From positions 1-64,000 of the forward strand of contig NZ_FORQ01000002.1 in NCBI RefSeq assembly GCF_900114045.1: 64,000 nucleotides of DNA. The letters run 5' to 3'. The notes beneath the pieces were generated by a model. That model saw nothing but the letters and a program-made list of their open reading frames with translations. It made no database searches and was not told where the DNA came from. The translations under genes were made by a program, and so were the position numbers. Positions 8,543 through 17,423 of this stretch are shown here, one piece after another. Source of the DNA: Kaistella treverensis (GTDB lineage Bacteria > Bacteroidota > Bacteroidia > Flavobacteriales > Weeksellaceae). How positions within the stretch are numbered: position 1 is the first letter of the stretch; the number at the start of each line of letters is the position of its first letter.

Positions 8543-9670
8543 TTATCGATACAGTTTCATTCTGCGTGCCTGTTTTTCAAACAAAGTTTTTCTGTCCTTA
8601 TAAAATTTCTGAAAATCTTTTTCGGACGCATGACCTTTGAACGGCAGATAATATTCCACCTCGTTGTTACCAGGCTTAAATCCGGCATTTCGCCAAAATA
8701 AAACATAGGAAAACTGATGTTTATCGAAAACAGGTTTCAGAATTTTTGTAAACCACTGTTGGTCGGGAATTTGGTTGTAGCCAATCTCTCCAATTGCTGT
8801 GATTTTGCTATGTTGAACTCCAGCCAGATTCATATTTTTCAAGAGTGTGTCAATCTGTTCTGCGAATTTATACCCTTCTTCTACTGAACTTCTTTGGTAC
8901 GCATCAAAAGTAAAAATATCCACATATTCATCTCCGGGATAACGTTTGAGATATTCTTCAGGCGAATTGAATTCAGTCCCGGTATTGTAAACTGAAATTA
9001 AATTGTGCAGATTTTTGGTTTTTCGCCAATAATCCAAAGTATATCTGAAAAACTCCCTATATTCCTCATCCGTAGCTGAGTTGACACCCCACCAAAACCA
9101 GGTTCCGGTATGTTCGTGCCAAGGTCGCCACAAAACCGGGATTGGTTTTCCGTTTTTGTCCTTTAAATCGCTGATGAACCCGGCAACTTTATCCAGATAA
9201 GTTTTGAAAAGTTCGTGTTGTGAGCCATTCGGAAGAATTTCCGAAATGGATTTATTTGATGAATCCCATGCATTTTTTCCAGTGATAGGATTGTTCGGAT
9301 GCCAACTTAAGGTGATGATTCCACCTCTTTGGTGTCCTTCTTTGATGAACTCCTTCATTTTGTCGAATGGAACGCCATCAAGATTTTTGTCGTGGCCGAG
9401 TTCCAAGTCGCCGAGCTCCCAACCGTATACTGCAGGAAAATCTTTTACCACTTCTTTCACATCGCTTCTGCCATCCTGATATTTCCAGTAAACACCATAA
9501 GCCAAATCATCCTGATGTCCCACGAAATAGCCTTTTTTTTGTGCTTTTACGAGATTTTCGTAAAGCTTCACAGTTTCGGGAGTTGCATCGGGATCCGATA
9601 GTTGGTATTGCGCGTCAGAAAATCCTATAACTCCAATAAAAGCAAAAGTTAGTATTTTTCTTAAAAACAT
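8543..9670 (-). CDS. GH26 endo-beta-1,4-mannanase (copy 1)
   Basis: The protein has 375 residues and a signal peptide ending FSDAQ. It matches GH26: FVGHQDDLAYG near the N-terminus, acid/base Glu186 in RPWHEHTGTWFWWG and nucleophile Glu295 in AIGEIGYN. It would cleave internal beta-1,4-mannosidic bonds or release mannobiose from chain ends. It is closely related to the GH26 gene at 17424-18554 (shared GHQDDLAYGV, GRSDVKEV and DFPAV blocks) and more distantly to the lipoprotein GH26 at 12348-13565. No type IX secretion tail is visible, so the enzyme is probably periplasmic. It lies 9 bp after the GH27 gene in the same operon. Confidence 0.93.
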   Translation of the reverse strand: MFLRKILTFAFIGVIGFSDAQYQLSDPDATPETVKLYENLVKAQKKGYFVGHQDDLAYGVYWKYQDGRSDVKEVVKDFPAVYGWELGDLELGHDKNLDGVPFDKMKEFIKEGHQRGGIITLSWHPNNPITGKNAWDSSNKSISEILPNGSQHELFKTYLDKVAGFISDLKDKNGKPIPVLWRPWHEHTGTWFWWGVNSATDEEYREFFRYTLDYWRKTKNLHNLISVYNTGTEFNSPEEYLKRYPGDEYVDIFTFDAYQRSSVEEGYKFAEQIDTLLKNMNLAGVQHSKITAIGEIGYNQIPDQQWFTKILKPVFDKHQFSYVLFWRNAGFKPGNNEVEYYLPFKGHASEKDFQKFYKDRKTLFEKQARRMKLYR

Positions 9671-9679
9671 AATTTCAGT

Positions 9680-10921
9680 TTAATTAGCTGGTGATAATCT
9701 CAACATTAAAATATCTTTTCCGGGAACAGTAAACTTAAAAGATTTATTGGTATTTCCCATTTTTTTATCTGTCCAAAGATTTTCGATACTGTAGTTTTGA
9801 TTTGATGAATTAAAAGTGAGTTTCGAAACTTCGTCATCGGTAAATTGATTATTTTTCCAATCGAAATTATAAGTTTTGGGTGTTGCATTTCGGTTTAGAA
9901 AAGCTACTGCCCAATCTCCATTTTCCAATGGCTTGAACCAGATTTCAAAATCTCCGTCATCCTTATATTTCAGTCCTTGAACACCAAGTTTGTCCTGATT
10001 AACGGCGATTACTTTTTTATTGGTTAAAACTTGTAAAGTTTCAGCGTTCATATTTCTGATATCATTACCTGCAATTAAAGGTGCCGCAAGCATTGTCCAC
10101 ATCGAAAAATGGGCACGCTCTTCGCCAGCAGTAAGATTCCCATTTCCGATTTCCATCATATCAGGATCGTTCCAATGACCGGGACCAGCAAATTTTCTTA
10201 ATCCTTCCTGTTTATCTAAAATTTGTAAAACACCAAATGACTTCCAGGTTCCATGGTCCTCAATACAATCAAAACAGTTATAAATATCGCCGGTTGTACG
10301 CCAAAGATGACCGATATTTTTTCCCCAATCCCAAGGTTTGTTATCTCCCCATTCACAAATGCTCAGAACAATTGGACGCCCTGCCCTTTTCAAAGCTGCC
10401 GCCATCGTTTTGTAAGCACCTTCTGCGCTTAAACTTTCTGAACTGCACCAGTCATATTTCAAATAATCAATTCCCCAATCGGCGTAAGTTTTGGCATCCT
10501 GATTTTCAAATCCGCGACTTCCGGGTCTTCCACCGCAAGTGAGTGCTCCCGCATCCGAATAAATACCAATTTTTAAACCTTTGGAATGAATATAATCCGC
10601 CAAAGCCTTCATCCCCGAAGGAAAACGTTTTGGATCCGGATGAATAAAACCATTTGCATCGCGATCACCGTGCCAACAATCGTCGATATTAATGTAAGTG
10701 TAACCTGCATCACGCATTCCTGTAGAAACCATAGCGTCGGCAATTTCTTTGATTAAATTTTCATCTACGTTGCAGGCGAATTTATTCCACGAATTCCAGC
10801 CCATTGGTGGCGTTAAAGCCAAATTAGGATATTTGGTATAATCTTGAGCGTACTTATTTTTTTCCTGTGCAGATAATAAAGAAGAAATAACAAGAAACGC
10901 ACAGATCGCAAGTTTTTTCAT
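9680..10921 (-). CDS. GH27 alpha-galactosidase
   Basis: The 413-residue protein has a signal peptide ending LLSAQ and the GH27 hallmarks: PPMGWNSWNKFAC, nucleophile Asp in YLKYDWCSS, the RTTGDI block and the acid/base Asp in HWNDPDMMEIGNG. A C-terminal beta-sandwich follows (about 320-413). It would remove alpha-1,6-galactosyl side groups from galactomannan or galactoglucomannan, opening the backbone for the GH26 and GH5 enzymes around it. It is flanked at 9 and 13 bp by GH26 and the cupin gene, consistent with one transcript. The length is usual for the family, and I see no missing catalytic residue. Confidence 0.94.
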   Translation of the reverse strand: MKKLAICAFLVISSLLSAQEKNKYAQDYTKYPNLALTPPMGWNSWNKFACNVDENLIKEIADAMVSTGMRDAGYTYINIDDCWHGDRDANGFIHPDPKRFPSGMKALADYIHSKGLKIGIYSDAGALTCGGRPGSRGFENQDAKTYADWGIDYLKYDWCSSESLSAEGAYKTMAAALKRAGRPIVLSICEWGDNKPWDWGKNIGHLWRTTGDIYNCFDCIEDHGTWKSFGVLQILDKQEGLRKFAGPGHWNDPDMMEIGNGNLTAGEERAHFSMWTMLAAPLIAGNDIRNMNAETLQVLTNKKVIAVNQDKLGVQGLKYKDDGDFEIWFKPLENGDWAVAFLNRNATPKTYNFDWKNNQFTDDEVSKLTFNSSNQNYSIENLWTDKKMGNTNKSFKFTVPGKDILMLRLSPAN

Positions 10922-10934
10922 AATTTTTATTTAA

Positions 10935-11276
10935 TTAAGCTCTGTTGTAATCGTCTTCAATTCTTACAATATCTTCTTCACCGAAGTATGTTCCATACTG
11001 AACCTCGATAAACACAACCGGCTCGTTGGTTTTGTTTTCAATTCTGTGGTGTGCTCCCTGCGGAATTTCGGCTACTTCGCCGGCTTTGTAATCTTTGATA
11101 GAATCGTTAATGGTAATGGTTCCAACTCCGGAAACAATCGTCCAAACTTCTCCTCTTTTGTGGTGATACTGCAAAGAAAGTCTGCCACCGGGATTGACCT
11201 GAATTCTTTTAACTTTGTGTGTATCAGCATCCTCCAATACCCAATATTCTCCCCAAGGCCTTACGTCGTGTTCCAT
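10935..11276 (-). CDS. Cupin protein like the isomerase domain of type II phosphomannose isomerase
   Basis: This 113-residue cytosolic protein begins MEHDVRPWGEYWVLED, the opening of the isomerase half of bifunctional mannose-6-phosphate isomerase/GDP-mannose pyrophosphorylase. It has the cupin motifs GGRLSLQYHHKRGEVW and the second motif ending PQGAHHRIENK, with the expected metal-binding His and Glu residues. Standing alone it would convert mannose-6-phosphate to fructose-6-phosphate. That fits the mannose-1-phosphate made by the GH130 phosphorylase, although a phosphomannomutase is needed in between and is not in the window. It has no signal peptide, unlike its operon neighbours. Confidence 0.82.
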   Translation of the reverse strand: MEHDVRPWGEYWVLEDADTHKVKRIQVNPGGRLSLQYHHKRGEVWTIVSGVGTITINDSIKDYKAGEVAEIPQGAHHRIENKTNEPVVFIEVQYGTYFGEEDIVRIEDDYNRA

Positions 11277-11314
11277 TTTTTTTAATTTTAATTTTAGTTT
11301 TTGAAAATTTTCTG

Positions 11315-12334
11315 TTATTTATTAAATTTCACCTGAACATCGTCCACATACATTGTTCCGGTCGCTTCTGAAAGGGCAAGCATAATTCTGTATTTTCTGG
11401 AATTTGCAGGGATTTCCAAGGTTTTTGTAAACTGTTGCCAGTCTTTTGCATCATCTACAAAGAAAATCGCCTGATCCTGTGACGTTTTGTTAGTTCCGTC
11501 TGTGGTAAATTCTACAATCATTACGCCCTTATTCCAGTCATTTTTGCCGGCTTTTATATCTTTGGTTTTTACGGATGCGGAAACATCCATTGTTTTTGCA
11601 TCCGCAGGAATGTCGGCGATTTGATCCACGCCGTACCAAACCGGTTTTTCGGAGGTTAATTTCAGACTGAAATTCCCGTTCTTCTTTTCTTCCGAAGTCA
11701 TTATGGCGTTTCCACGCCAAGGTTCAAGACCATTTTCGAAATCACCGCCTGCCAATGTCAGAATTTCCAAAGGTGTATCATCGGTAATGACCTTCACCTC
11801 GTATTTTTTGTTTTCAGCTTCCACGAGTTTATTGTAGTCTTCCTGATTTAAAGGAGTAACTTTCACATCATCAAAGTAAAAACTTCCGGTGCATTCGGAA
11901 AGTGCAATCATCAGTCGTGCGTTTCGGTCTTTATTGATGGGAATGATTTTTTTTACTTCCTGCCACGCTGTAGTACCGTCCAAAGCCACGATGTTTTCTC
12001 CTTTCCCGGCAATTTCTGCGATGATAACGGCTTTGTTCCAGTCGCTTTTGCCTTTATCAATTTCGTCTGCTTTTACCCAAGCCGAAACTTCAATTGCTGC
12101 CGTATTTTTGGGAATGCTGAAAGACTGATCAATACCTCTCCATGTTGGCGAAGTGTATTGCGTAATGGAACCTCCTTTTTGCCCTGAATGTTTTGAATAG
12201 GGCGAAACGGTCAACAGATTTTCATTGTTCCAGCCCGTTGCATCGTATTCAAAACCACCATTTTGAATGAGATTTTTCTGAGCGAAAATCCCAAGACTTG
12301 AAATGAAAGCGAGTGTTAAAAATATTTTTTTCAT
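11315..12334 (-). CDS. Secreted protein with two tandem carbohydrate-binding-like domains
   Basis: From the ATG at 12334 the protein has 339 residues and a signal peptide ending SLGIFAQ. The rest is an internal duplication of about 150 residues: each half starts with GGFE/GGDFE, has a Trp-containing block, a K(S/N)DWNK motif, then LMIALSE or IMLALSEATG and a closing (F/V)DDV(K/Q)V strand. This pattern suits jelly-roll carbohydrate-binding modules of the CBM4/9/22 type. No catalytic domain is present, so it probably holds mannan or its oligosaccharides. The upstream extension to 12361 overlaps the next gene and adds no signal. Family assignment is by pattern only. Confidence 0.75.
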   Translation of the reverse strand: MKKIFLTLAFISSLGIFAQKNLIQNGGFEYDATGWNNENLLTVSPYSKHSGQKGGSITQYTSPTWRGIDQSFSIPKNTAAIEVSAWVKADEIDKGKSDWNKAVIIAEIAGKGENIVALDGTTAWQEVKKIIPINKDRNARLMIALSECTGSFYFDDVKVTPLNQEDYNKLVEAENKKYEVKVITDDTPLEILTLAGGDFENGLEPWRGNAIMTSEEKKNGNFSLKLTSEKPVWYGVDQIADIPADAKTMDVSASVKTKDIKAGKNDWNKGVMIVEFTTDGTNKTSQDQAIFFVDDAKDWQQFTKTLEIPANSRKYRIMLALSEATGTMYVDDVQVKFNK

Positions 12335-12347
12335 CTTAAATAAAATT

Positions 12348-13565
12348 TTATTGAAGCACATACAGCGAAGTCCCGATGTTGTTTTGCAAAGTCATTTTCG
12401 GTTTCAAGGTAAAATTTTTGAAATCCGTTGCGTAAGGTGTTGCAGGTGTAGGAACAAAATAATTGTCCTGATAATTGCTCCAAAAGTTAATATATGAAAT
12501 TTTGATATTATTGTTTGTAATCGCAGGAAAAACCAAGTCTGTGAAATGCGCCGCTGTTCTTGGCGTAGTGTTGGAACTTGAATATCCGGTTTCCGTTAAA
12601 GCCGCAATTTTATTTTTTTGAACCGCCAAATCTGAAATCATCTGCAATTTTTGGTTCGCCAATGTAACTCCGGCAGAATTTTGATTGTAGAAATCAATGT
12701 AATTATCCATTCCCAAAATATCAACATAAGAATCTCCAGGATAACGCTGAAGATAACTCACAGAATTATTGTATGATGCATCAGGAGAAAAAGCATACAA
12801 CACATTGTGAACGCCTTTCGTGTCACGAAGATAACTTACGGTAAACTGATAAGCCTGGTTGTATTCATCAGCAGTGCAATAATTTGCTCCCCACCAAAAC
12901 CAGTTTCCGTCAAATTCGTGAAAAGGTCTGAAAATCACAGGGATTTTTTTGCCATCGTTTCCAATTAAATTATTGAAAACAGAAGCGACTTTATCCAGTT
13001 TCAGTTTATACCAGTTGTGTTTTGCACCGTTGGGTAGTATAGATTTAAAGGCATTCTGTTTCTGCTCATCCGTCATATTGGTAGTGTAGAAATCCGTTTC
13101 CTGAAATGGTTCACGCAGATGCCAGCAAAACGTAACCGCCATTCCTTTATTGTAGGCTTCTTTTGCGGCAGCAATAATTTTCTGTTCCTGCTGATAATAC
13201 CAATTTGATGAATTTGCCTGATAATTTTTATCGGTAATGAACATAAAATCCAGGCCAATCATTGCAGGATCAGAACCAATAGTTTTCTTTACATCCGACA
13301 TTGAAGCATCATTCTGATAATAACTATAAAACGCGTCCTGATGTCCAACCAAAATTTTGCTCCCGGCATTTTTATAAAGATTGTAAAACAATGCCGCAGT
13401 TTCCGTAGTTGCATTTTTGTCTACCATAAAAGTTTTTACATTTTGTGGCGTAATTCCAGCAACAACAGGAGTATTTGAATTTTCATTGTTCTCTGTTCCG
13501 TTTCGGGAGCAGGAAAACATCGAAAATGCAAAAATCAAAAACAATATTTGGTAAATTCTGCGCAT
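12348..13565 (-). CDS. GH26 endo-beta-1,4-mannanase (copy 2), lipoprotein
   Basis: I place the start at the ATG read at 13565, giving MRRIYQILFLIFAFSMFSC, a lipoprotein signal; the longer reading overlaps the epimerase gene. The 405-residue protein has the GH26 motifs LVGHQDAFYSY, acid/base Glu in IFRPFHEFDGNWFWWG and nucleophile Glu in AALTETGYSS. Being lipid-anchored, it may sit at the cell surface as the enzyme that makes the first cuts near SusCD, whereas the other two GH26 proteins have plain signal peptides. It is the most divergent of the three. Gaps of 13 bp and 8 bp to its neighbours support one operon. Confidence 0.92.
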   Translation of the reverse strand: MRRIYQILFLIFAFSMFSCSRNGTENNENSNTPVVAGITPQNVKTFMVDKNATTETAALFYNLYKNAGSKILVGHQDAFYSYYQNDASMSDVKKTIGSDPAMIGLDFMFITDKNYQANSSNWYYQQEQKIIAAAKEAYNKGMAVTFCWHLREPFQETDFYTTNMTDEQKQNAFKSILPNGAKHNWYKLKLDKVASVFNNLIGNDGKKIPVIFRPFHEFDGNWFWWGANYCTADEYNQAYQFTVSYLRDTKGVHNVLYAFSPDASYNNSVSYLQRYPGDSYVDILGMDNYIDFYNQNSAGVTLANQKLQMISDLAVQKNKIAALTETGYSSSNTTPRTAAHFTDLVFPAITNNNIKISYINFWSNYQDNYFVPTPATPYATDFKNFTLKPKMTLQNNIGTSLYVLQ

Positions 13566-13573
13566 GTTTAAAC

Positions 13574-14755
13574 TTAACTTAATCGACTGATAATTTCCAG
13601 ACAAGCACGGGAATTGTGGTACGGACATTTCCAAAAACCGGCTTTGTCTTTTTGTATTTTGGAATAATCAGCATTAATGCCCCAAAACCATTCACCCTTT
13701 TTTCCGTCGATGATGTGTTTTTTTGTGAATTCCCAGTTTTTTCCGAAAATTTCCAGATATTTTTCGTCTCCGGTGATTTGGTAGGCATTTACACAACCAA
13801 TCCAAAGTTCGGCTTGTGGCCACCAGTGTTTTTCGGCGATGAGAAGATTTTTCTGTGGATCATATTCATACCAAAGTCCGCCGTCTTCATCCAGACCTTC
13901 CAAAGTTGCATTTGCGATTTTCACAGCGTAATCTCGGTATTTCTCAACCAATTCTTCATCGTTGGAAACTTCTGCACACCAGAGCAACAGCCATGCTGCT
14001 TCAATATCGTGTCCGTAAGAAACCACGTCTTTTCTTTCGTTCCAGTTTTCATCAAAAAAGAGTTTCAGATGCCAAGTTTCTTTGTCGATAAAATACTGGT
14101 CAATAATCTTTAGAATTTCGATGATGCTTTGGCGAAGGTCCTCGTTTTGCCAAACCAGATACAGATTTGCATAGGCTTCTACAATATGAAGATGGGTGTT
14201 CATGGTTTTCTTTTCATTGGCGTCTTTTTCGCTTAAACGCATATCTTCAATAGGTTTCCAATCGGAAGTGAAGGCTTCAAAATATCCTTTATTTATTTGA
14301 TCATAAGCATAATTTCGGATACTTTTAAATAAAACAATAGCTAAATCCAAAGCTTCCTTATTTTTTGAAATTTTATAGAACTCGCTCAATCCATAGATTA
14401 CAAAAGCCAATGCATAAATTTGATTTTTGCGGTCTTTAGGAGATCCATCTGCATGAATACTCCAAAAAACTCCTTTGGTTTCAGGATCATAAAATTTGGT
14501 TTTTATTTCCTCGAAGGCTAATTCTGCCAACTGAAAATGTTCAATGTTTTTGGTTACAGGAAACGCTGCCGAGAAAGTCCATAAAATTCTTCCACACAAC
14601 ACGGAACCCTTTTCTGCACCGAAATTTTTGATCTCGTTGAAATCTACTTCGCCAATAAAGCCGCCGTTTTTTTCATCCAACGTATTTTTGCTCCAATAAT
14701 TCAGAATATTGTGGAGTTCAGATTCAATTTCGGATGAAATATTTTGATAAGACAT
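13574..14755 (-). CDS. Cellobiose/mannobiose 2-epimerase
   Basis: The 393-residue protein has no signal peptide and belongs to the N-acylglucosamine 2-epimerase superfamily with an (alpha/alpha)6 barrel. The conserved His blocks are visible: NTHLHIVEAYANLY, YGHDIEAAWLLLW, KHWWPQAELW and CPYHNSRAC. In Bacteroidota mannan pathways this enzyme turns beta-1,4-mannobiose into 4-O-beta-mannosyl-glucose, the substrate of the GH130 phosphorylase encoded next to it (14824-16002). The pairing strongly favours mannobiose over cellobiose as the physiological substrate. The gene starts 68 bp after GH130, with a terminator-like hairpin in between. Confidence 0.92.
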   Translation of the reverse strand: MSYQNISSEIESELHNILNYWSKNTLDEKNGGFIGEVDFNEIKNFGAEKGSVLCGRILWTFSAAFPVTKNIEHFQLAELAFEEIKTKFYDPETKGVFWSIHADGSPKDRKNQIYALAFVIYGLSEFYKISKNKEALDLAIVLFKSIRNYAYDQINKGYFEAFTSDWKPIEDMRLSEKDANEKKTMNTHLHIVEAYANLYLVWQNEDLRQSIIEILKIIDQYFIDKETWHLKLFFDENWNERKDVVSYGHDIEAAWLLLWCAEVSNDEELVEKYRDYAVKIANATLEGLDEDGGLWYEYDPQKNLLIAEKHWWPQAELWIGCVNAYQITGDEKYLEIFGKNWEFTKKHIIDGKKGEWFWGINADYSKIQKDKAGFWKCPYHNSRACLEIISRLS

Positions 14756-14760
14756 TTAAA

Positions 14761-14806
14761 AATTTTAAAAAATGGCGCAGTCCTTAATCCTTAAATGAAC
14801 TACGCC
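14761..14806 (-). terminator. Possible intra-operon attenuator
   Basis: Read on the minus strand, GGCGTAGT and ACTGCGCC form an 8-pair stem (one G-U) around a loop of 17 bases, followed by ATTTTTTAAAATTTTT. It lies between the GH130 and epimerase genes. Partial termination here would give less transcript for the downstream enzymes than for the transporter and phosphorylase. Confidence 0.45.
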
Positions 14807-14823
14807 GTGAGAAACTATATGAG

Positions 14824-16002
14824 TTATTTTGAAACTAAATTTCCGTCCACAATTCCGATAATGGTCTGAACGGAATCGTAGGAAGTCAGTTTGTCTTCCG
14901 GTGTATTGATGCAGTAATCCACCAGTTGCTCAACCGAAGAAACCGCCACGTGCATTCTTGTATCAGACGAAGCATAATAAATGAAAACTTTTCCATCTTC
15001 ATCGGCAATCCAACCATTTGAAAAAAGAACATTAGAAACATCTCCAATTCTTTCAATACCTTCAGGAGCCATGAAATATCCTGCTGGTTTGTGAATTACT
15101 TTTCCCAAATCTTTTAAATCCGTCATGAACATATACAAAATATAGCGCAAACCAGCGGCAGTATTTCGAACTCCATGCGCAAGATGCAGCCAGCCTTTTT
15201 CTGTTTTAATTGGAGCCGGACCGAGACCATTTTTCAGTTCATAAACAGTGTGGTATGTTTTTCCGTAAATGATATGTTCGTTTTCCACAACCGGATTGTT
15301 CATATCGGTTACATAACCCAAACCAATTCCGCCACCACTACCGACATCAATGAAACCATCTTGCGGACGCGTATATAAAGCATATTTGCCATCAACAAAT
15401 TCCGGATGCAAAACAACATTTCTTTGTTGGCCGGTATTGGAAATCAAATCCGGAAGTCTTTCCCAATCGATCAAATCTTTGGTTCGCACAATTCCTGCAT
15501 TCGCAATTGCCATGGATGTATCGCCTTTTGGAGCTTTCGGATCTTTTCTTTCGGTGCAGAAAATACCATAAATAAAACCATCTTCATGATGAATTAAACG
15601 CATATCGTACATGTTGGTATCAGGATTCCCATCAATCTGTGGAATTACAATTGGTTTTTCCCAAAATCTGAACTGATCTACCCCATTTGGTGATTCGGCA
15701 ATTGCAAAAAAAGATTTTCTGTCGTAGCCTTCCACACGTACAGAGAGCAAATATTTTCCATTCCATTTCATAGCTCCCGCATTGAAAGCGGCATTAATCC
15801 CGAAACGTTCCATCAAAAACGGATTTCTTTCCGGATTAAAATCATAACGCCATTCCAAAGGTGCGTGAGCTGCAGTAACCACAGGATTTTCATAACGTTG
15901 GAAGAATCCGTTTCCTGCTTCGTTCACCGGCAAATTAGTTCTTGATATTAAACTCTCAAATTCAGTTTTAATTTGATCTAGTCTGTGTTCGTATGTGTTC
16001 AT
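14824..16002 (-). CDS. GH130 4-O-beta-D-mannosyl-D-glucose phosphorylase
   Basis: From the ATG at 16002 (MNTYEHRLDQI) the protein has 392 residues and no signal peptide, so it is cytosolic. It has the five-bladed propeller pattern of GH130, with the proton-donor Asp in NMYDMRLIHHEDG and the block AHGVRNTAAGLRY that lines the phosphate site. Family members of this subgroup split mannosyl-glucose with phosphate into alpha-mannose-1-phosphate and glucose. Adjacent epimerase and symporter genes complete the known mannobiose route. The longer reading from 16050 would overlap the symporter gene by 35 bases and is less likely. Confidence 0.93.
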   Translation of the reverse strand: MNTYEHRLDQIKTEFESLISRTNLPVNEAGNGFFQRYENPVVTAAHAPLEWRYDFNPERNPFLMERFGINAAFNAGAMKWNGKYLLSVRVEGYDRKSFFAIAESPNGVDQFRFWEKPIVIPQIDGNPDTNMYDMRLIHHEDGFIYGIFCTERKDPKAPKGDTSMAIANAGIVRTKDLIDWERLPDLISNTGQQRNVVLHPEFVDGKYALYTRPQDGFIDVGSGGGIGLGYVTDMNNPVVENEHIIYGKTYHTVYELKNGLGPAPIKTEKGWLHLAHGVRNTAAGLRYILYMFMTDLKDLGKVIHKPAGYFMAPEGIERIGDVSNVLFSNGWIADEDGKVFIYYASSDTRMHVAVSSVEQLVDYCINTPEDKLTSYDSVQTIIGIVDGNLVSK

Positions 16003-16015
16003 TTTTATTTCAGTT

Positions 16016-17404
16016 TTAGATTTGTTGGGAGTTATTATCTCTTCTAGCATTCAGTTCTGTTTCTATTTCTATTATTTTTTGATCATTTAAAGGATAAAAG
16101 AATATAAAAATCACCGAAATCACCGCTGCGATTCCCGGGAAAATGCTCAGCATCAGTTTTATTCCGTTTAAAGTTCCTTGCTCTTGAACCAAGTTTGCTT
16201 GAAATCCATAGTATCCTAAAAGCCAACCTGTTAAAGAACCTCCTATTGTCCAACCCAATTTTTGCGACATTGATGATGCGGAAAATACCAAACCTGTTGC
16301 TCTTCTTCCTTGGGTATATTCAGAATAATCGGCACTATCGGCATACATCGACCAGATCAACGGGAAAATACACCCGGCGCACATGCTGATCAAAGCCTGC
16401 AAAATCATAGTGAACCATATATCATCTTGTTTCAGATAAAAGAAAAACACGCTTAATACGGCTGCTGTGAGCATGGCAAGAAGGAAAGTATTTTTCTTTC
16501 CGATTTTATTTGCAATGGGCGTGGCCAGAATTACTCCGACGATGTTTGCAGCTTGTCCTAAAACAAGATATAGCGAAGTTGGTGTATTTTCAATCCCGAA
16601 AAGCTTGAACGTATTCTGATTTTCAAAATAATATTTAAAATAATAAACCGCAGCACCATCTCTCACCGAATTGAAAACCAAGGCCCCAACACCAGCACCG
16701 AGCAAAATCCACCAAGGTTTATTTTTCCATAAATCCTTTAAATCTTCTTTCAAATTACTTTGTTCAGTAACAGGTTGAATTCTTTCTTTAGTTAAAAAGA
16801 AACACCCCCAGAAAAACAAAGTCGTAAGTACACCGAAAACTGCAATTGCCCAAAACCAGCCTTCCGCAGAATTCATATCGCCGCCAAAATATTTAATAAG
16901 TGGTTCCAAGAGCCACAGCGCGAGCAAACTTCCTCCAAATGCGAAAACCATCCGGTACGATGACAAGCTGTTGCGGTCTTTTCTATCGGACGATATCACA
17001 CCCAAAAGCGAAGCATAAGGAACATTAATCAGCGAATACACCATCATCATTAAAGAGTACGTGATGTAGGCATAAATAATTTTGCCTTTGTCATCAAAAT
17101 TGGGAACATAGAAGGTTAAAATACCGATAATCGCAAATGGAATCGCTACCCACAGTAAATAAGGACGGAATTTGCCCCATTTGGATTTGGTTCGATCTGC
17201 CAAAATTCCTACAATGGGATCGAAAAACGAATCCCAGATTCGGGTAACTAAAAACATGGTCCCAACCACTGCAGGAGCCAATCCAAAAACATCGGTATAG
17301 AAAAGCATCAGGTACATACTGAAAATTTTCCAAAACATTGACGATGCAAAATCGCCCAAACCATAGCCTATTTTTTCACTAATGCCCACTTTAGAATTGT
17401 TCAT
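16016..17404 (-). CDS. GPH/MFS sugar:cation symporter, probable mannobiose importer
   Basis: The 462-residue protein has about twelve hydrophobic segments and the opening KIGYGLGDFASSMFWK typical of the glycoside-pentoside-hexuronide symporter family, followed by DPIVGILADRTKSKWGKFRPYLL, the family's loop 2-3 signature. It sits in the inner membrane. Between a GH26 mannanase and the GH130 phosphorylase gene, import of mannobiose or other short manno-oligosaccharides from the periplasm is the likely job; the exact substrate cannot be read from sequence. Gaps of 13 and 19 bp support cotranscription. Confidence 0.9.
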   Translation of the reverse strand: MNNSKVGISEKIGYGLGDFASSMFWKIFSMYLMLFYTDVFGLAPAVVGTMFLVTRIWDSFFDPIVGILADRTKSKWGKFRPYLLWVAIPFAIIGILTFYVPNFDDKGKIIYAYITYSLMMMVYSLINVPYASLLGVISSDRKDRNSLSSYRMVFAFGGSLLALWLLEPLIKYFGGDMNSAEGWFWAIAVFGVLTTLFFWGCFFLTKERIQPVTEQSNLKEDLKDLWKNKPWWILLGAGVGALVFNSVRDGAAVYYFKYYFENQNTFKLFGIENTPTSLYLVLGQAANIVGVILATPIANKIGKKNTFLLAMLTAAVLSVFFFYLKQDDIWFTMILQALISMCAGCIFPLIWSMYADSADYSEYTQGRRATGLVFSASSMSQKLGWTIGGSLTGWLLGYYGFQANLVQEQGTLNGIKLMLSIFPGIAAVISVIFIFFYPLNDQKIIEIETELNARRDNNSQQI

Positions 17405-17423
17405 TTTGATTATTAAAAAATTA

